DNA from: Bacteroidetes bacterium QH_1_64_81
GTDB taxonomy: Bacteria; Bacteroidota; Rhodothermia; Rhodothermales; Salinibacteraceae
NCBI GenBank assembly: GCA_003022655.1
Contig: PXSX01000071.1
Span: forward strand, 1 to 7,782
DNA length: 7,782 bases
Direction of reading: 5' to 3'
The notes below the pieces were generated by a model. The model did no database searches, was not told the DNA's origin, and worked only from the letters and a program-made list of their open reading frames with translations. Position numbers and translations under genes: made by a program. Below, piece by piece: positions 1-6,095 of the stretch (position 1 is its first letter; every line of letters starts with the position of its first letter).

Positions 1-1121
1 AGGCGCCACAGGGCGTCGCCGTAGAGCCACCCCGTGTCGCCCCCGAGGTGCTCAATGGTGTCGAAGGCAATGGTCGGCGGGGCCGCTACGTCCACGGATC
101 GCTCCTCCCGGTAGAGGCCCTCGCTGATATCCAGCTGTGTAAACGGGGCCTCGTTGGGCGTCGAGGAAACGGCACTGTTCCAGACGGTGGGGATGGTGCC
201 GGACTCGGCCCGGCGCAGGGCCAGTCGGACGGCGGCCTCGAATGATATGGGTTCAATCTCCGGGAAGAGGGTTCGAGCCTTCGACGGGTCGTCCACGACG
301 ACCTCATTGTCGAGTCCTTCGATGAGGGGCCGGGCAATGGTGTTGGAAATCGGGGTCACGAGTCCAACCCAGTGAGAGGAGAAGCGTGGCGTCAGAAGCG
401 GCACGTTCACAATCCGCCGATTGAGGCCCCGTATAGCGGCGTACTTCGTAAACATCTCAGCGTACGTGAATACGTCGGGGCCGCCGATCTCTATAATCTC
501 TCCGGCACTGTCGGGCTGATCGAGGGCCGCCACGAGGTACTGAAGCACATTGCGGATGGCGATGGGCTGGGTGGGCGTGCGGACCCATCGCGGACAGATC
601 AGAACGGGCACCCGCTCGGTGAGGTAGCGAACCAGCTCAAACGAGAGGCTTCCCGACCCGACAATCTGCGCGGCCCGGAATTCGGTGACAGGGACCGATC
701 CATCGCAGAGCACCTTGCCGGTTTCAATACGGCTTTGCAGGTGCTTGGACTGCTGTTCACCCTTCGGTCGCATGCCCCCGAGGTAGACGATCCGCTGCAC
801 GCCCGCCTCGTCGGCGGCCCGGCGGACATTGGCGGCGGCCCGGCGGTCCCGGTCCTCGAAGGTGTCTTCCCCAGCCCCGAGCGAGTGGATGAGGTAGTAG
901 ACCGCCTCGACATCCTCCATGGCCGGCGGTATGGTGTCGGCCTTCAGAGCATCGCCCACGGCGACCTCCACCCGGTCGCTCCACGGCTGCGCCCGGAGCC
1001 GCTCGGCATCGCGCACGAAGCACCGAACCGTGTACCCCTCTTGCAGCAGGCAGGGCACGAGACGACCCCCCACGTAGCCAGTCGCACCAGTGACGAGGAC
1101 GGTCGAGGAGGAAGGAACCAT
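1..1121 (-). CDS. SDR/NmrA-type NAD(P)-binding protein with DUF2867 (C-terminus cut by window edge)
   Basis: The 373 visible residues, read from ATG at 1121, stay open to the left edge, so the gene continues outside the window. The N-terminus is a Rossmann nucleotide-binding fold with the dinucleotide motif TGATGYVGG (residues 11-19, G12-x-x-G15-x-x-G18), followed by a VGDA turn near residue 57. A YLGG segment (113-116), HLQSR (127-131), FRAAQIVGSGS (148-158) and TPTQPIAI (182-189) match extended/atypical SDR proteins of the NmrA/YbjT kind. The classical catalytic YxxxK is not evident. From about residue 341 the sequence begins to look like DUF2867, with GWLYGDALWR just before the edge. Family members with this fusion are usually near 480-500 residues, so roughly a quarter is missing. 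The substrate is unknown: these proteins bind NAD(P)H and are usually annotated only as oxidoreductases. It is transcribed divergently from the rest of the window, with no clear Shine-Dalgarno before its ATG. Confidence 0.88.
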   Translation of the reverse strand, partial: MVPSSSTVLVTGATGYVGGRLVPCLLQEGYTVRCFVRDAERLRAQPWSDRVEVAVGDALKADTIPPAMEDVEAVYYLIHSLGAGEDTFEDRDRRAAANVRRAADEAGVQRIVYLGGMRPKGEQQSKHLQSRIETGKVLCDGSVPVTEFRAAQIVGSGSLSFELVRYLTERVPVLICPRWVRTPTQPIAIRNVLQYLVAALDQPDSAGEIIEIGGPDVFTYAEMFTKYAAIRGLNRRIVNVPLLTPRFSSHWVGLVTPISNTIARPLIEGLDNEVVVDDPSKARTLFPEIEPISFEAAVRLALRRAESGTIPTVWNSAVSSTPNEAPFTQLDISEGLYREERSVDVAAPPTIAFDTIEHLGGDTGWLYGDALWR

Positions 1122-1360
1122 AATTAAGGACAAGTGTGCGGACAGGTCTAGATCGTCCCCTACGGACGAAGGGAAAAATGGATTGTAGAAACAGACAGGC
1201 CCCTGAGTCCTTGCGGGGGGCATTACGAGAACGTTTCACCGAGAGGCGGAAACCAGAGCCCCTCCGCTGGACTTCCATCCAACAAATGCACCTTGGACCG
1301 GCGCTGGTCCCAGGAGCAACTTCCTCCCACGCACTTCTCAAAACGAACCAATACCCAATC
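1122..1360. other. Divergent intergenic region
   Basis: This 239-base stretch separates the minus-strand SDR gene from the plus-strand genes and so should hold promoters for both directions. I see no convincing coding sequence. An upstream in-frame ATG at 1136 could lengthen the following small gene, but the added residues look like random translation. A TACAAT hexamer on the minus strand (1182-1187) could be a -10 element for the SDR gene, but no matching -35 is visible. The clearest structure is the inverted repeat at 1292-1313, listed separately. A weaker pair, GTTTC (1233-1237) and GAAAC (1249-1253), is also present. Confidence 0.6.
1292..1313. repeat. Inverted repeat, possible operator or leader hairpin
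   Basis: The left arm CTTGGACC (1292-1299) and right arm GGTCCCAG (1306-1313) are complementary at 7 of 8 positions across a six-base GC-rich spacer. The repeat lies about 48 bases before the ATG at 1361, between two divergent genes. It could be a binding site for a dimeric regulator or a small hairpin in the leader of the plus-strand gene. Nothing in the window identifies a regulator, and an 8-base repeat may be chance in GC-rich DNA. Confidence 0.35.
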
Positions 1361-1564
1361 ATGGCTGAATTAGATGACACCAAGACGTGGCCGGAGCTCG
1401 CCATCCGTCTATACGATAAGCTTACAGGGCGAGGCGCACAGATCACTTACGAGTTCGACGACTTCGATCTCCACGTGCCGAGCAAGGTCGGCGACGATGC
1501 CGAGCATGCGCACTGGAGGATGAACGGGACCCTCAGGATCAGGACGAAGGAGAACGAATCCTAG
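1361..1564 (+). CDS. Small unknown acidic protein, 67 residues
   Basis: I do not recognise this protein. It starts at ATG 1361 with MAELDDTKTW and ends at a TAG at 1562-1564. The first part (about residues 6-22) looks like an amphipathic helix. The second part (about 25-60) alternates polar and hydrophobic residues, ITYEFDDFDLHVPS and then WRMNGTLRIRTKE, which suggests a small beta-sheet unit. It has no cysteines, signal peptide or membrane segment, so a soluble cytoplasmic protein is likely. The frame is open upstream to 1136, but I chose 1361 because the 75 additional residues are basic, low in structure and unlike the rest. There is no Shine-Dalgarno; the leader is A-rich. The gene is followed after 28 bases by a strong hairpin, suggesting that it may be its own transcript. 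Its acidic patches fit a halophile, but that is weak evidence. Confidence 0.6.
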   Translation: MAELDDTKTWPELAIRLYDKLTGRGAQITYEFDDFDLHVPSKVGDDAEHAHWRMNGTLRIRTKENES

Positions 1565-1592
1565 GTGCTCCCCTCCGGCCAGTGTTTCACAA

Positions 1593-1649
1593 AACGGCTC
1601 CGCGGGGGGCGTCTATTCGACAGAAGGACGCCCCCTTCCCGGTGCCGTT
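1593..1649 (+). terminator. Strong two-part hairpin, possible terminator or RNA element
   Basis: The inner stem is a perfect 9-base pairing, GGGGGCGTC (1605-1613) with GACGCCCCC (1627-1635), around a 13-base loop. The outer stem pairs AACGGCTCCG (1593-1602) with CGGTGCCGTT (1640-1649) with a single mismatch. A small asymmetric internal loop joins the two stems. The structure starts 28 bases after the stop of the 67-residue gene and ends 35 bases before the ATG at 1685. It is not followed by a U-tract on the plus strand, so it is not a textbook intrinsic terminator. On the minus strand the stem is followed by TTTT, but no minus-strand gene ends here. An attenuator, mRNA-stabilising hairpin or protein-binding structure would fit equally well. 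Confidence 0.4.
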
Positions 1650-1684
1650 CTGAGGTTCTCCATTTTCTGTCCCCATCCCTCGCG

Positions 1685-2158
1685 ATGCGGGACTTCCGAC
1701 GATTCATCTCTCTCACGGATGCGCCCACGTTCGACATGTCCCTTCCCCTCGAAGTTCTCGCCGACCTCCAACTGGCCGTTGACGGAGAAGACATCGACAT
1801 TCGGGGAACAGGGGATCGGATTGTTATAGACCTCCCTAGCCTGCGGGCGGGGCGTCGTCTCCTTGCATCGGGTCCCTTTGCCACCGACCGCGCCCAGACA
1901 ACCGGCCGCGTTCACGAAGCCCTCCGGATCTCGGGCCTCACTGCAGAGGTGCGTCTGCGAGGGGATTCGATTGCCCGGATCGGGGCCGGGGCGCGTCCCG
2001 GATCCTTCGGACGGCTCTTGAACCTCGATGGCGTTGAGGTTCGTCCCACACAGCCGGTGCGAGCCGCGCTTCGCCGGCGTCCCCTCGTCACGGCTGCCGT
2101 CGTGCTCGGGCTGCTCTTCCTGCTCGGTTGGTGGCTCCTCGGGAACCGAGGGACGTAA
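1685..2158 (+). CDS. Unknown tail-anchored membrane protein, 157 residues
   Basis: I do not recognise the family. From ATG 1685 the product has a soluble N-terminal part of about 130 residues and one hydrophobic C-terminal helix (about 133-152, PLVTAAVVLGLLFLLGWWLL) ending seven residues before the stop window. The basic stretch RAALRRR directly before the helix predicts, by the positive-inside rule, a cytoplasmic domain anchored by its tail. The soluble part shows short strands (DIDIRGTGDRIVIDL, about 37-50) and a helix plus strands near residues 74-100, with SGLTAEVRLRG. Start choice is uncertain: ATG 1736 in the same frame would give 140 residues starting MSLPLEVLADLQ, and a GTG at 1565 would lengthen it through the hairpin region, which is unlikely. 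No Shine-Dalgarno is visible at either ATG. The lipoprotein gene follows after 70 bases and may be co-transcribed. Confidence 0.6.
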   Translation: MRDFRRFISLTDAPTFDMSLPLEVLADLQLAVDGEDIDIRGTGDRIVIDLPSLRAGRRLLASGPFATDRAQTTGRVHEALRISGLTAEVRLRGDSIARIGAGARPGSFGRLLNLDGVEVRPTQPVRAALRRRPLVTAAVVLGLLFLLGWWLLGNRGT

Positions 2159-2228
2159 CGAGTCGTGGGGAGGTTGTGACGGAAGCGTTGATCGTCGTTT
2201 CTCCCCGCGGCCCAATTTTCACGTCCCC

Positions 2229-3158
2229 ATGCTGTCACGCCCCGCCCGCCGTCTGCTGTGCCTGCTCGTTGTCGCCGGTATCCTGTTGTTGGGGTGCACC
2301 GACCCCGCCGCCGCGCCGGAGCCCGGCGCGCCGGCCCTCACGGAGACGTCCTATCTGACCGACGACCTCTGGGACGACGGACAGGCCGAGGTGGCTTTCT
2401 ATCAGGTCGAGCGCTCGCAAGATCAGTACGGCCGGGAGAACAAGCAGCGGTTTGTGGCGGGCACGTATCTCGTGAAGCATCGGTTCAGTCCCGCCGAGAT
2501 GACGAAGAGGACCGACGGCTCGGGCGTCTCCTCCTTCAAGTACGCCCTGTTCTACGAGGTTGAGAGCGGATCCTACCAGTACAAGCGCAACTGGGTCGTC
2601 AACGCGCGGCAACAGGACCTGCGGCCCTTCAAGCAGTCGTTTACGAGCTTCGACTGGTGCTCCAACCTGTACCGAGAGGTGGCCTTCCCGCCGGAGGGGT
2701 CGATCGAAGTGCGCAAGCGCAGCGACGACTACGGCAACCGCCGCGCGTCCTTTTCTCCGCAGCCCAATTCGTATCCGCCCGCCCAGCTTCCCCTGCTCAT
2801 TCGAGGGCTCGACTTTAGCGAAACAGATACGCTCTCGTTTTCGGTGGCGGTGGCGGACAGCGGCGCGCACGTGCCGGCCCGGGCGGTGCTGCGGGGCACC
2901 GAGACGGTGAAGACGAAGGCGGGATCTTACGAGGCCGAGCGCATCCGGGTGACCTACGAGTCCGCCGTGCCCTCCCTCATTGGCGAGGAGAGCGCGTTGA
3001 CGGAAGCCTACTGGCGGGACACCAGTCCGGAGCGACGTCTCGTGCAGATGGCCGCCGAGAGCGGGCGGTACCGCATGGCCCTGGTGGAGCACCTCCGCAC
3101 CCCGTACTGGAAGGAAAATCTCTGGCCGAAGCTGGCCCGCATAAATGAGCGACCCTGA
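2229..3158 (+). CDS. Predicted lipoprotein of the Bacteroidota 'Maf-misnamed' type, 309 residues
   Basis: The start at ATG 2229 is set by a clear lipoprotein signal: a basic n-region (SRPARR), a hydrophobic core, and lipobox LLGC with the modified cysteine at residue 23. The mature part begins TDPAAAPEP, a flexible linker. The following residues (about 45-65, LWDDGQAEVAFYQV, then YGR) and the segment FTSFDWCSNLYREV (about 142-155) resemble Bacteroidota secreted proteins with a dGkAEvxxY...RYG opening and a later WC motif. Many of these are wrongly labelled 'septum formation inhibitor Maf' in databases; true Maf nucleotide pyrophosphatases are unrelated cytoplasmic enzymes. The rest looks beta-rich, as in DUF3108-like envelope proteins: GTETVKTKAGSYEAERIRVTYES (about 227-249). 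Expected location is the periplasm or outer membrane. Function is unknown. It sits between a tail-anchored protein and a membrane protease, which suits an envelope role but does not prove a link. Family assignment is from memory of the pattern only. Confidence 0.78.
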   Translation: MLSRPARRLLCLLVVAGILLLGCTDPAAAPEPGAPALTETSYLTDDLWDDGQAEVAFYQVERSQDQYGRENKQRFVAGTYLVKHRFSPAEMTKRTDGSGVSSFKYALFYEVESGSYQYKRNWVVNARQQDLRPFKQSFTSFDWCSNLYREVAFPPEGSIEVRKRSDDYGNRRASFSPQPNSYPPAQLPLLIRGLDFSETDTLSFSVAVADSGAHVPARAVLRGTETVKTKAGSYEAERIRVTYESAVPSLIGEESALTEAYWRDTSPERRLVQMAAESGRYRMALVEHLRTPYWKENLWPKLARINERP

Positions 3159-3168
3159 CTGAGGCCCA

Positions 3169-3182
3169 GACGCAAACGCGTC
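3169..3182 (+). terminator. Small hairpin after the lipoprotein gene, weak terminator candidate
   Basis: GACGC (3169-3173) pairs perfectly with GCGTC (3178-3182) around a four-base AAAC loop, 11 bases after the lipoprotein stop codon. The following bases, CCATTTCT, contain only a short T-run. Two further short pairings follow in the same gap: AGCGG/CCGCT (3193-3208) and CACCG/CGGTG (3214-3233). Each stem is only five bases, so these may be chance. Confidence 0.22.
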
Positions 3183-3285
3183 CCATTTCTGAAGCGGTCT
3201 GTCCCGCTCCCTGCACCGGTGGAACCAACGGTGTCCTCCTCCTCGTTCGCCCCTCACGCCCACTGTCGACCAATTTCAGAGGCGA

Positions 3286-4464
3286 ATGAAGCGGTCGCTC
3301 AAGATCGGGTCCGTGTCCGGGATTGGGATCTTCCTGCACTGGACCTTTTTGCTGCTCGTCGCCGCGATCTTCGCGTACTATTACGTGCAGAGTCAGAGCC
3401 TCGGGGCCGCCCTCTCGGGAATGGGGCTTATCACGGGGATCTTTCTCTGCGTGATTCTGCACGAGTTGGGACACGCGCTCACGGCAAAACGCTTCGGAGT
3501 GCCCACCCGAAGCATCACCCTTTATCCCATCGGGGGCCTCGCCCGGCTCGAGCGCATTCCGTCGGAGCCGATGAAAGAGTTCTGGATTGCCATCGGCGGC
3601 CCGGCCGTCAACGTGGTCATTGCCGTGGGGCTGGCGTTTCTGCTTCTCGTAACGGGCGGGACCTTCGCCCCCGATGCGCTTACGGCACCCGGCCAGCACA
3701 TTATTGCCTCTCTGATGTGGATCAACGCCGTGCTGGCGGGCTTCAATCTGCTTCCGGCCTTCCCGATGGACGGCGGCCGCGTGCTCCGATCGCTGCTGGC
3801 CCTCCGTCAGGATTATGCGCAGGCGACCCAAACGGCGGCCAACGTGGGACAGGCCATGGCCATTCTCTTCGGCCTGATTGGAATCGTGTGGTTCAATCCC
3901 ATCCTCCTGTTCATCGCCCTGTTCGTCTACGTGGGGGCCCAGCAGGAGTCGCAACAGGCCATGTACCGGACCTTCACCGAAGGCACGCCGGTGCGTCAGG
4001 CTATGATGACCCGATTCGTGACCCTCAGTGTCGACGACACGCTGAGCGACGCGGTAGACGAGCTGCTCGCTGGCACGGATCATGACTTCCCGGTCGTCGA
4101 GAATGGGGCCATCGTGGGCCTCCTTCGCCGCAAGAAACTCATCCAGTCTCTGTCCGACCATGACGAGAGGACCCCTGCGGCCGAGGTGGCCGATCAGGAC
4201 TTCTTTACCACCGAACCGGGGGCGCCTCTCGACGAGGTCTTCCAACAAATGAACGCAGAGGACTGCTCCACCGTGCCAGTGGTGGACGGCGACCGCCTCG
4301 TGGGGCTGTTGACGCTCGAAAACGTCGGGGAGCTCATCATGGTGTCGAGTGCCCTGGAGTCGCGGGCCCCCTCCAGCGCCCGGAACGAACAGCTTTCGGA
4401 CGTGCCATTGCACGACCGACCGGACGGCGCCCCGTCCTCGTCCGGCTCCACCGCCGTCCCGTGA
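3286..4464 (+). CDS. Site-2-protease-like M50 intramembrane metalloprotease with two CBS domains, 392 residues
   Basis: This is a membrane zinc protease of family M50, in the branch that carries C-terminal CBS domains. The zinc-binding HELGH motif is at residues 59-63 within a hydrophobic helix, and the third metal ligand is D162 in NLLPAFPMDGGR (154-165). The family segment YPIGGLARLER (80-90) is intact. Hydrophobic helices are visible near 15-33, 46-66, 103-123, 138-158 and 190-218. After about residue 237 the chain is soluble, with two CBS modules (about 237-290 and 298-352), which in other proteins bind adenine nucleotides. The final 40 residues are polar and probably disordered. Such proteases cut transmembrane segments of substrates, often releasing regulators; no anti-sigma factor or other obvious substrate lies in this window. 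Length is normal for the family and all catalytic residues are present. A weak AGAGG (3278-3282) lies three bases before the ATG, closer than usual. Confidence 0.95.
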   Translation: MKRSLKIGSVSGIGIFLHWTFLLLVAAIFAYYYVQSQSLGAALSGMGLITGIFLCVILHELGHALTAKRFGVPTRSITLYPIGGLARLERIPSEPMKEFWIAIGGPAVNVVIAVGLAFLLLVTGGTFAPDALTAPGQHIIASLMWINAVLAGFNLLPAFPMDGGRVLRSLLALRQDYAQATQTAANVGQAMAILFGLIGIVWFNPILLFIALFVYVGAQQESQQAMYRTFTEGTPVRQAMMTRFVTLSVDDTLSDAVDELLAGTDHDFPVVENGAIVGLLRRKKLIQSLSDHDERTPAAEVADQDFFTTEPGAPLDEVFQQMNAEDCSTVPVVDGDRLVGLLTLENVGELIMVSSALESRAPSSARNEQLSDVPLHDRPDGAPSSSGSTAVP

Positions 4465-4524
4465 AGACTTCTGGGGAAACCGGACTGACGCCGTCCACAT
4501 CACGCATTTCTACCCGTGGGCGTC

Positions 4525-4532
4525 TAGATTTG
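4525..4532 (+). promoter_or_regulatory. Candidate promoter box TAnnTTTG before pyruvate kinase
   Basis: TAGATTTG matches the -7 consensus TAnnTTTG known for the main sigma factor of Bacteroidota. It lies 92 bases before the pyruvate kinase start, in the 159-base gap after the protease gene. A T-run (ATTTC at 4506-4510) sits near the expected -33 position but is not the usual TTG. If used, transcription would start near 4539 with a leader of about 85 bases. Whether this consensus holds for the organism here is an inference. Confidence 0.33.
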
Positions 4533-4623
4533 GGATGTCGAGACATTCGGGGCGCCACCGGGGAGCCGTGGATGGCGTCCCACCGAGTGCTCTTCTGCCC
4601 ATCCTCCCTTCCCACCACCAGAC

Positions 4624-5985
4624 ATGGATCGCCGAACCAAAATCGTTTGTACCCTGGGCCCAGCCACGACGGACCCAGAGACCATCCGCCGCCTCGTGGC
4701 CGCGGGGATGGACGTTGCGCGCATGAACTTCTCGCACGGGAGCCACGAGGAACACGTCGAGCGCGTGGAGCGGGTCCGAGACGCAGCCCAGGCGGAGGGC
4801 AAGGTGGTCACGATTCTGCAGGACCTGCAGGGGCCGAAGATTCGGGTCGGAGACGTCCAGAGTGGGTCCGTGATGCTCCGCGAGGGCGAGGAGGTGGAGG
4901 TGACGACGACGCCGGCGGAAACGACGCAGGATCGCATTTTCATCGATTATGACTCGCTGATCCAGGACGCCCGGGAAGGCGAGCGGATCTTGATCGACGA
5001 CGGGCTCCTTGAGCTCAAAGTGACGGGCAAGCACAACTCGAGTCTGAGGGCGATGGTGGTGGAGGGCGGGCCGTTGCGGTCGCGAAAGGGGGTAAACCTG
5101 CCCGACATCCGGACCTCCACGCCGCCGATGACGGAGAAGGATCTGAAAGACCTTGAGCTCGGTCTTGAGTTGAACGTCGACGCGGTGGCGCTCTCCTTTG
5201 TACAGGAGCGCTCCGACGTGGAGGCCCTGGTGCACCGCATCAACGAGAAGGGCAAGAATACCAGCGTCATCGCCAAAATCGAGAAGCCGCAGGCCGTGCG
5301 CAACCTGGATGCTATTCTGGAGGTAACCGACGGCATCATGGTGGCCCGGGGCGACCTTGGCATTGAGATGCCGATGGAGGAAGTGCCGGGCACGCAGAAG
5401 CGGCTCATCCGGAGCGGGATGGGGGAGGCCAAGCCAGTGATCACCGCTACGCAAATGCTAGAGAGCATGGTGGAAGATCCTCGTCCCACCCGGGCGGAGG
5501 CGAGTGACGTGGCCAACGCTGTGCTCGACGGCAGCGACGCGGTGATGTTGTCCGCCGAGACGGCCGTCGGAGAGCATCCCGTCCGGGTGGTGGAGGCCAT
5601 GAACCAGATCATCCGTCAGACCGAAGAGTACTGGTACGAGCAGCGTCGGTCTCTTACCATGGCCCCGGAGCAGCTCGAACGGGGCGAAAACGTGACCGAC
5701 AGTGTCAGCTTTACGGCCTGTCGCCTCGCCGAGCAAGTGGGGGCGGAAGCGGTCTGCTGTCTCACCAACTCAGGGGCCACCGCGCGGGCCATTGCCCGGC
5801 ATCGGCCCAGCATGCCCATCTACGCCTTTACCGACAACCAGCGGGTGGTGGCCCAGCTCGGACTCCTGTGGGGCACCGAGGCCTTCTACATCCCCTTCCA
5901 GCAGGATACCGACCAGGGCATCGCCCGGGTCCACAGCCCGGCCCGGGGACGCACCAACACCGTTCACGTAAGCTCGGTGAAGTAG
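4624..5985 (+). CDS. pyk: Pyruvate kinase with a short in-frame C-terminal deletion, 453 residues
   Basis: Pyruvate kinase makes pyruvate and ATP from phosphoenolpyruvate and ADP in the last step of glycolysis. The (beta/alpha)8 catalytic domain is intact: RMNFSHG (33-39), the catalytic lysine and metal-binding glutamate in IAKIEKPQ (K218, E220), metal-binding D244 in ARGDLGIE, and ITATQMLESM (273-282) with T276. The B domain occupies about 74-160. Residue 72 in QGPKIR is lysine where potassium-dependent enzymes have glutamate, so the potassium-independent type is predicted. The C domain starts near 360 with TDSVSFTACRLAE. At its end, DTDQGIARVH (428-437) runs straight into SPARGRTNTVHVSSVK. 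Family members have about 27 more residues here, including a GDxVVxTxGxP segment, which also explains a length of 453 instead of about 480. The catalytic site is untouched, but C-domain folding or tetramer contacts may suffer. No Shine-Dalgarno precedes ATG 4624. Confidence 0.96.
   Translation: MDRRTKIVCTLGPATTDPETIRRLVAAGMDVARMNFSHGSHEEHVERVERVRDAAQAEGKVVTILQDLQGPKIRVGDVQSGSVMLREGEEVEVTTTPAETTQDRIFIDYDSLIQDAREGERILIDDGLLELKVTGKHNSSLRAMVVEGGPLRSRKGVNLPDIRTSTPPMTEKDLKDLELGLELNVDAVALSFVQERSDVEALVHRINEKGKNTSVIAKIEKPQAVRNLDAILEVTDGIMVARGDLGIEMPMEEVPGTQKRLIRSGMGEAKPVITATQMLESMVEDPRPTRAEASDVANAVLDGSDAVMLSAETAVGEHPVRVVEAMNQIIRQTEEYWYEQRRSLTMAPEQLERGENVTDSVSFTACRLAEQVGAEAVCCLTNSGATARAIARHRPSMPIYAFTDNQRVVAQLGLLWGTEAFYIPFQQDTDQGIARVHSPARGRTNTVHVSSVK
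5923..5946 (+). repeat. Three GCCCGG copies at the pyruvate kinase deletion junction
   Basis: GCCCGG occurs at 5923-5928, 5936-5941 and 5941-5946, the last two overlapping by one base. They bracket the point where about 27 conserved residues of pyruvate kinase are missing. Short direct repeats are typical sites for slippage deletion during replication, and equally for amplification or assembly errors in very GC-rich DNA. The repeats are certain; their causal role is inferred. Confidence 0.5.
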
Positions 5986-6009
5986 GGGCGTGGTCGTGTC
6001 TGCTCGTCG

Positions 6010-6026
6010 GGGATCGGACGGATCCC
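6010..6026 (+). terminator. Small hairpin after pyruvate kinase, weak terminator candidate
   Basis: GGGATC (6010-6015) pairs with GATCCC (6021-6026) around a five-base loop, 24 bases after the pyruvate kinase stop. There is no T-run behind it. The rest of the 110-base gap shows no other clear signal. Confidence 0.2.
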
Positions 6027-6095
6027 GCCAGGTCCCGCCCTCATTCGATACCGCTGTAAGTGTCTCCCACTGGCCACTGCGGTTGGCGTGTCACC

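Noticed and set aside
372..1127. Plus-strand open frame of 251 codons
   Set aside because: The opposite strand carries the Rossmann motif and conserved SDR segments; this frame has no coherent fold or leader.
1182..1187. Minus-strand TACAAT as a -10 promoter element for the SDR gene
   Set aside because: No -35 partner at the right spacing, and the sigma consensus in this lineage is probably different; a single hexamer is too weak to list.
1136..1360. Upstream extension of the 67-residue gene to ATG 1136
   Set aside because: The additional 75 residues look like untranslated DNA and would cover most of the divergent promoter region, including the inverted repeat.
1565..1684. GTG start at 1565 for the tail-anchored protein
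   Set aside because: It would begin directly after the preceding stop and translate through the strong hairpin; the peptide there has no similarity to the rest.
2977..4503. Long open minus-strand frame (508 codons) over the protease gene
   Set aside because: It lies opposite a gene with intact HELGH, DGG and CBS motifs. Its translation is rich in histidine, arginine and glycine without domain character, as expected from the antisense of a GC-rich gene.
4510..5454. Minus-strand open frame of 314 codons over pyruvate kinase
   Set aside because: It is the antisense of a highly conserved enzyme; the histidine- and leucine-rich translation is typical of such shadows.
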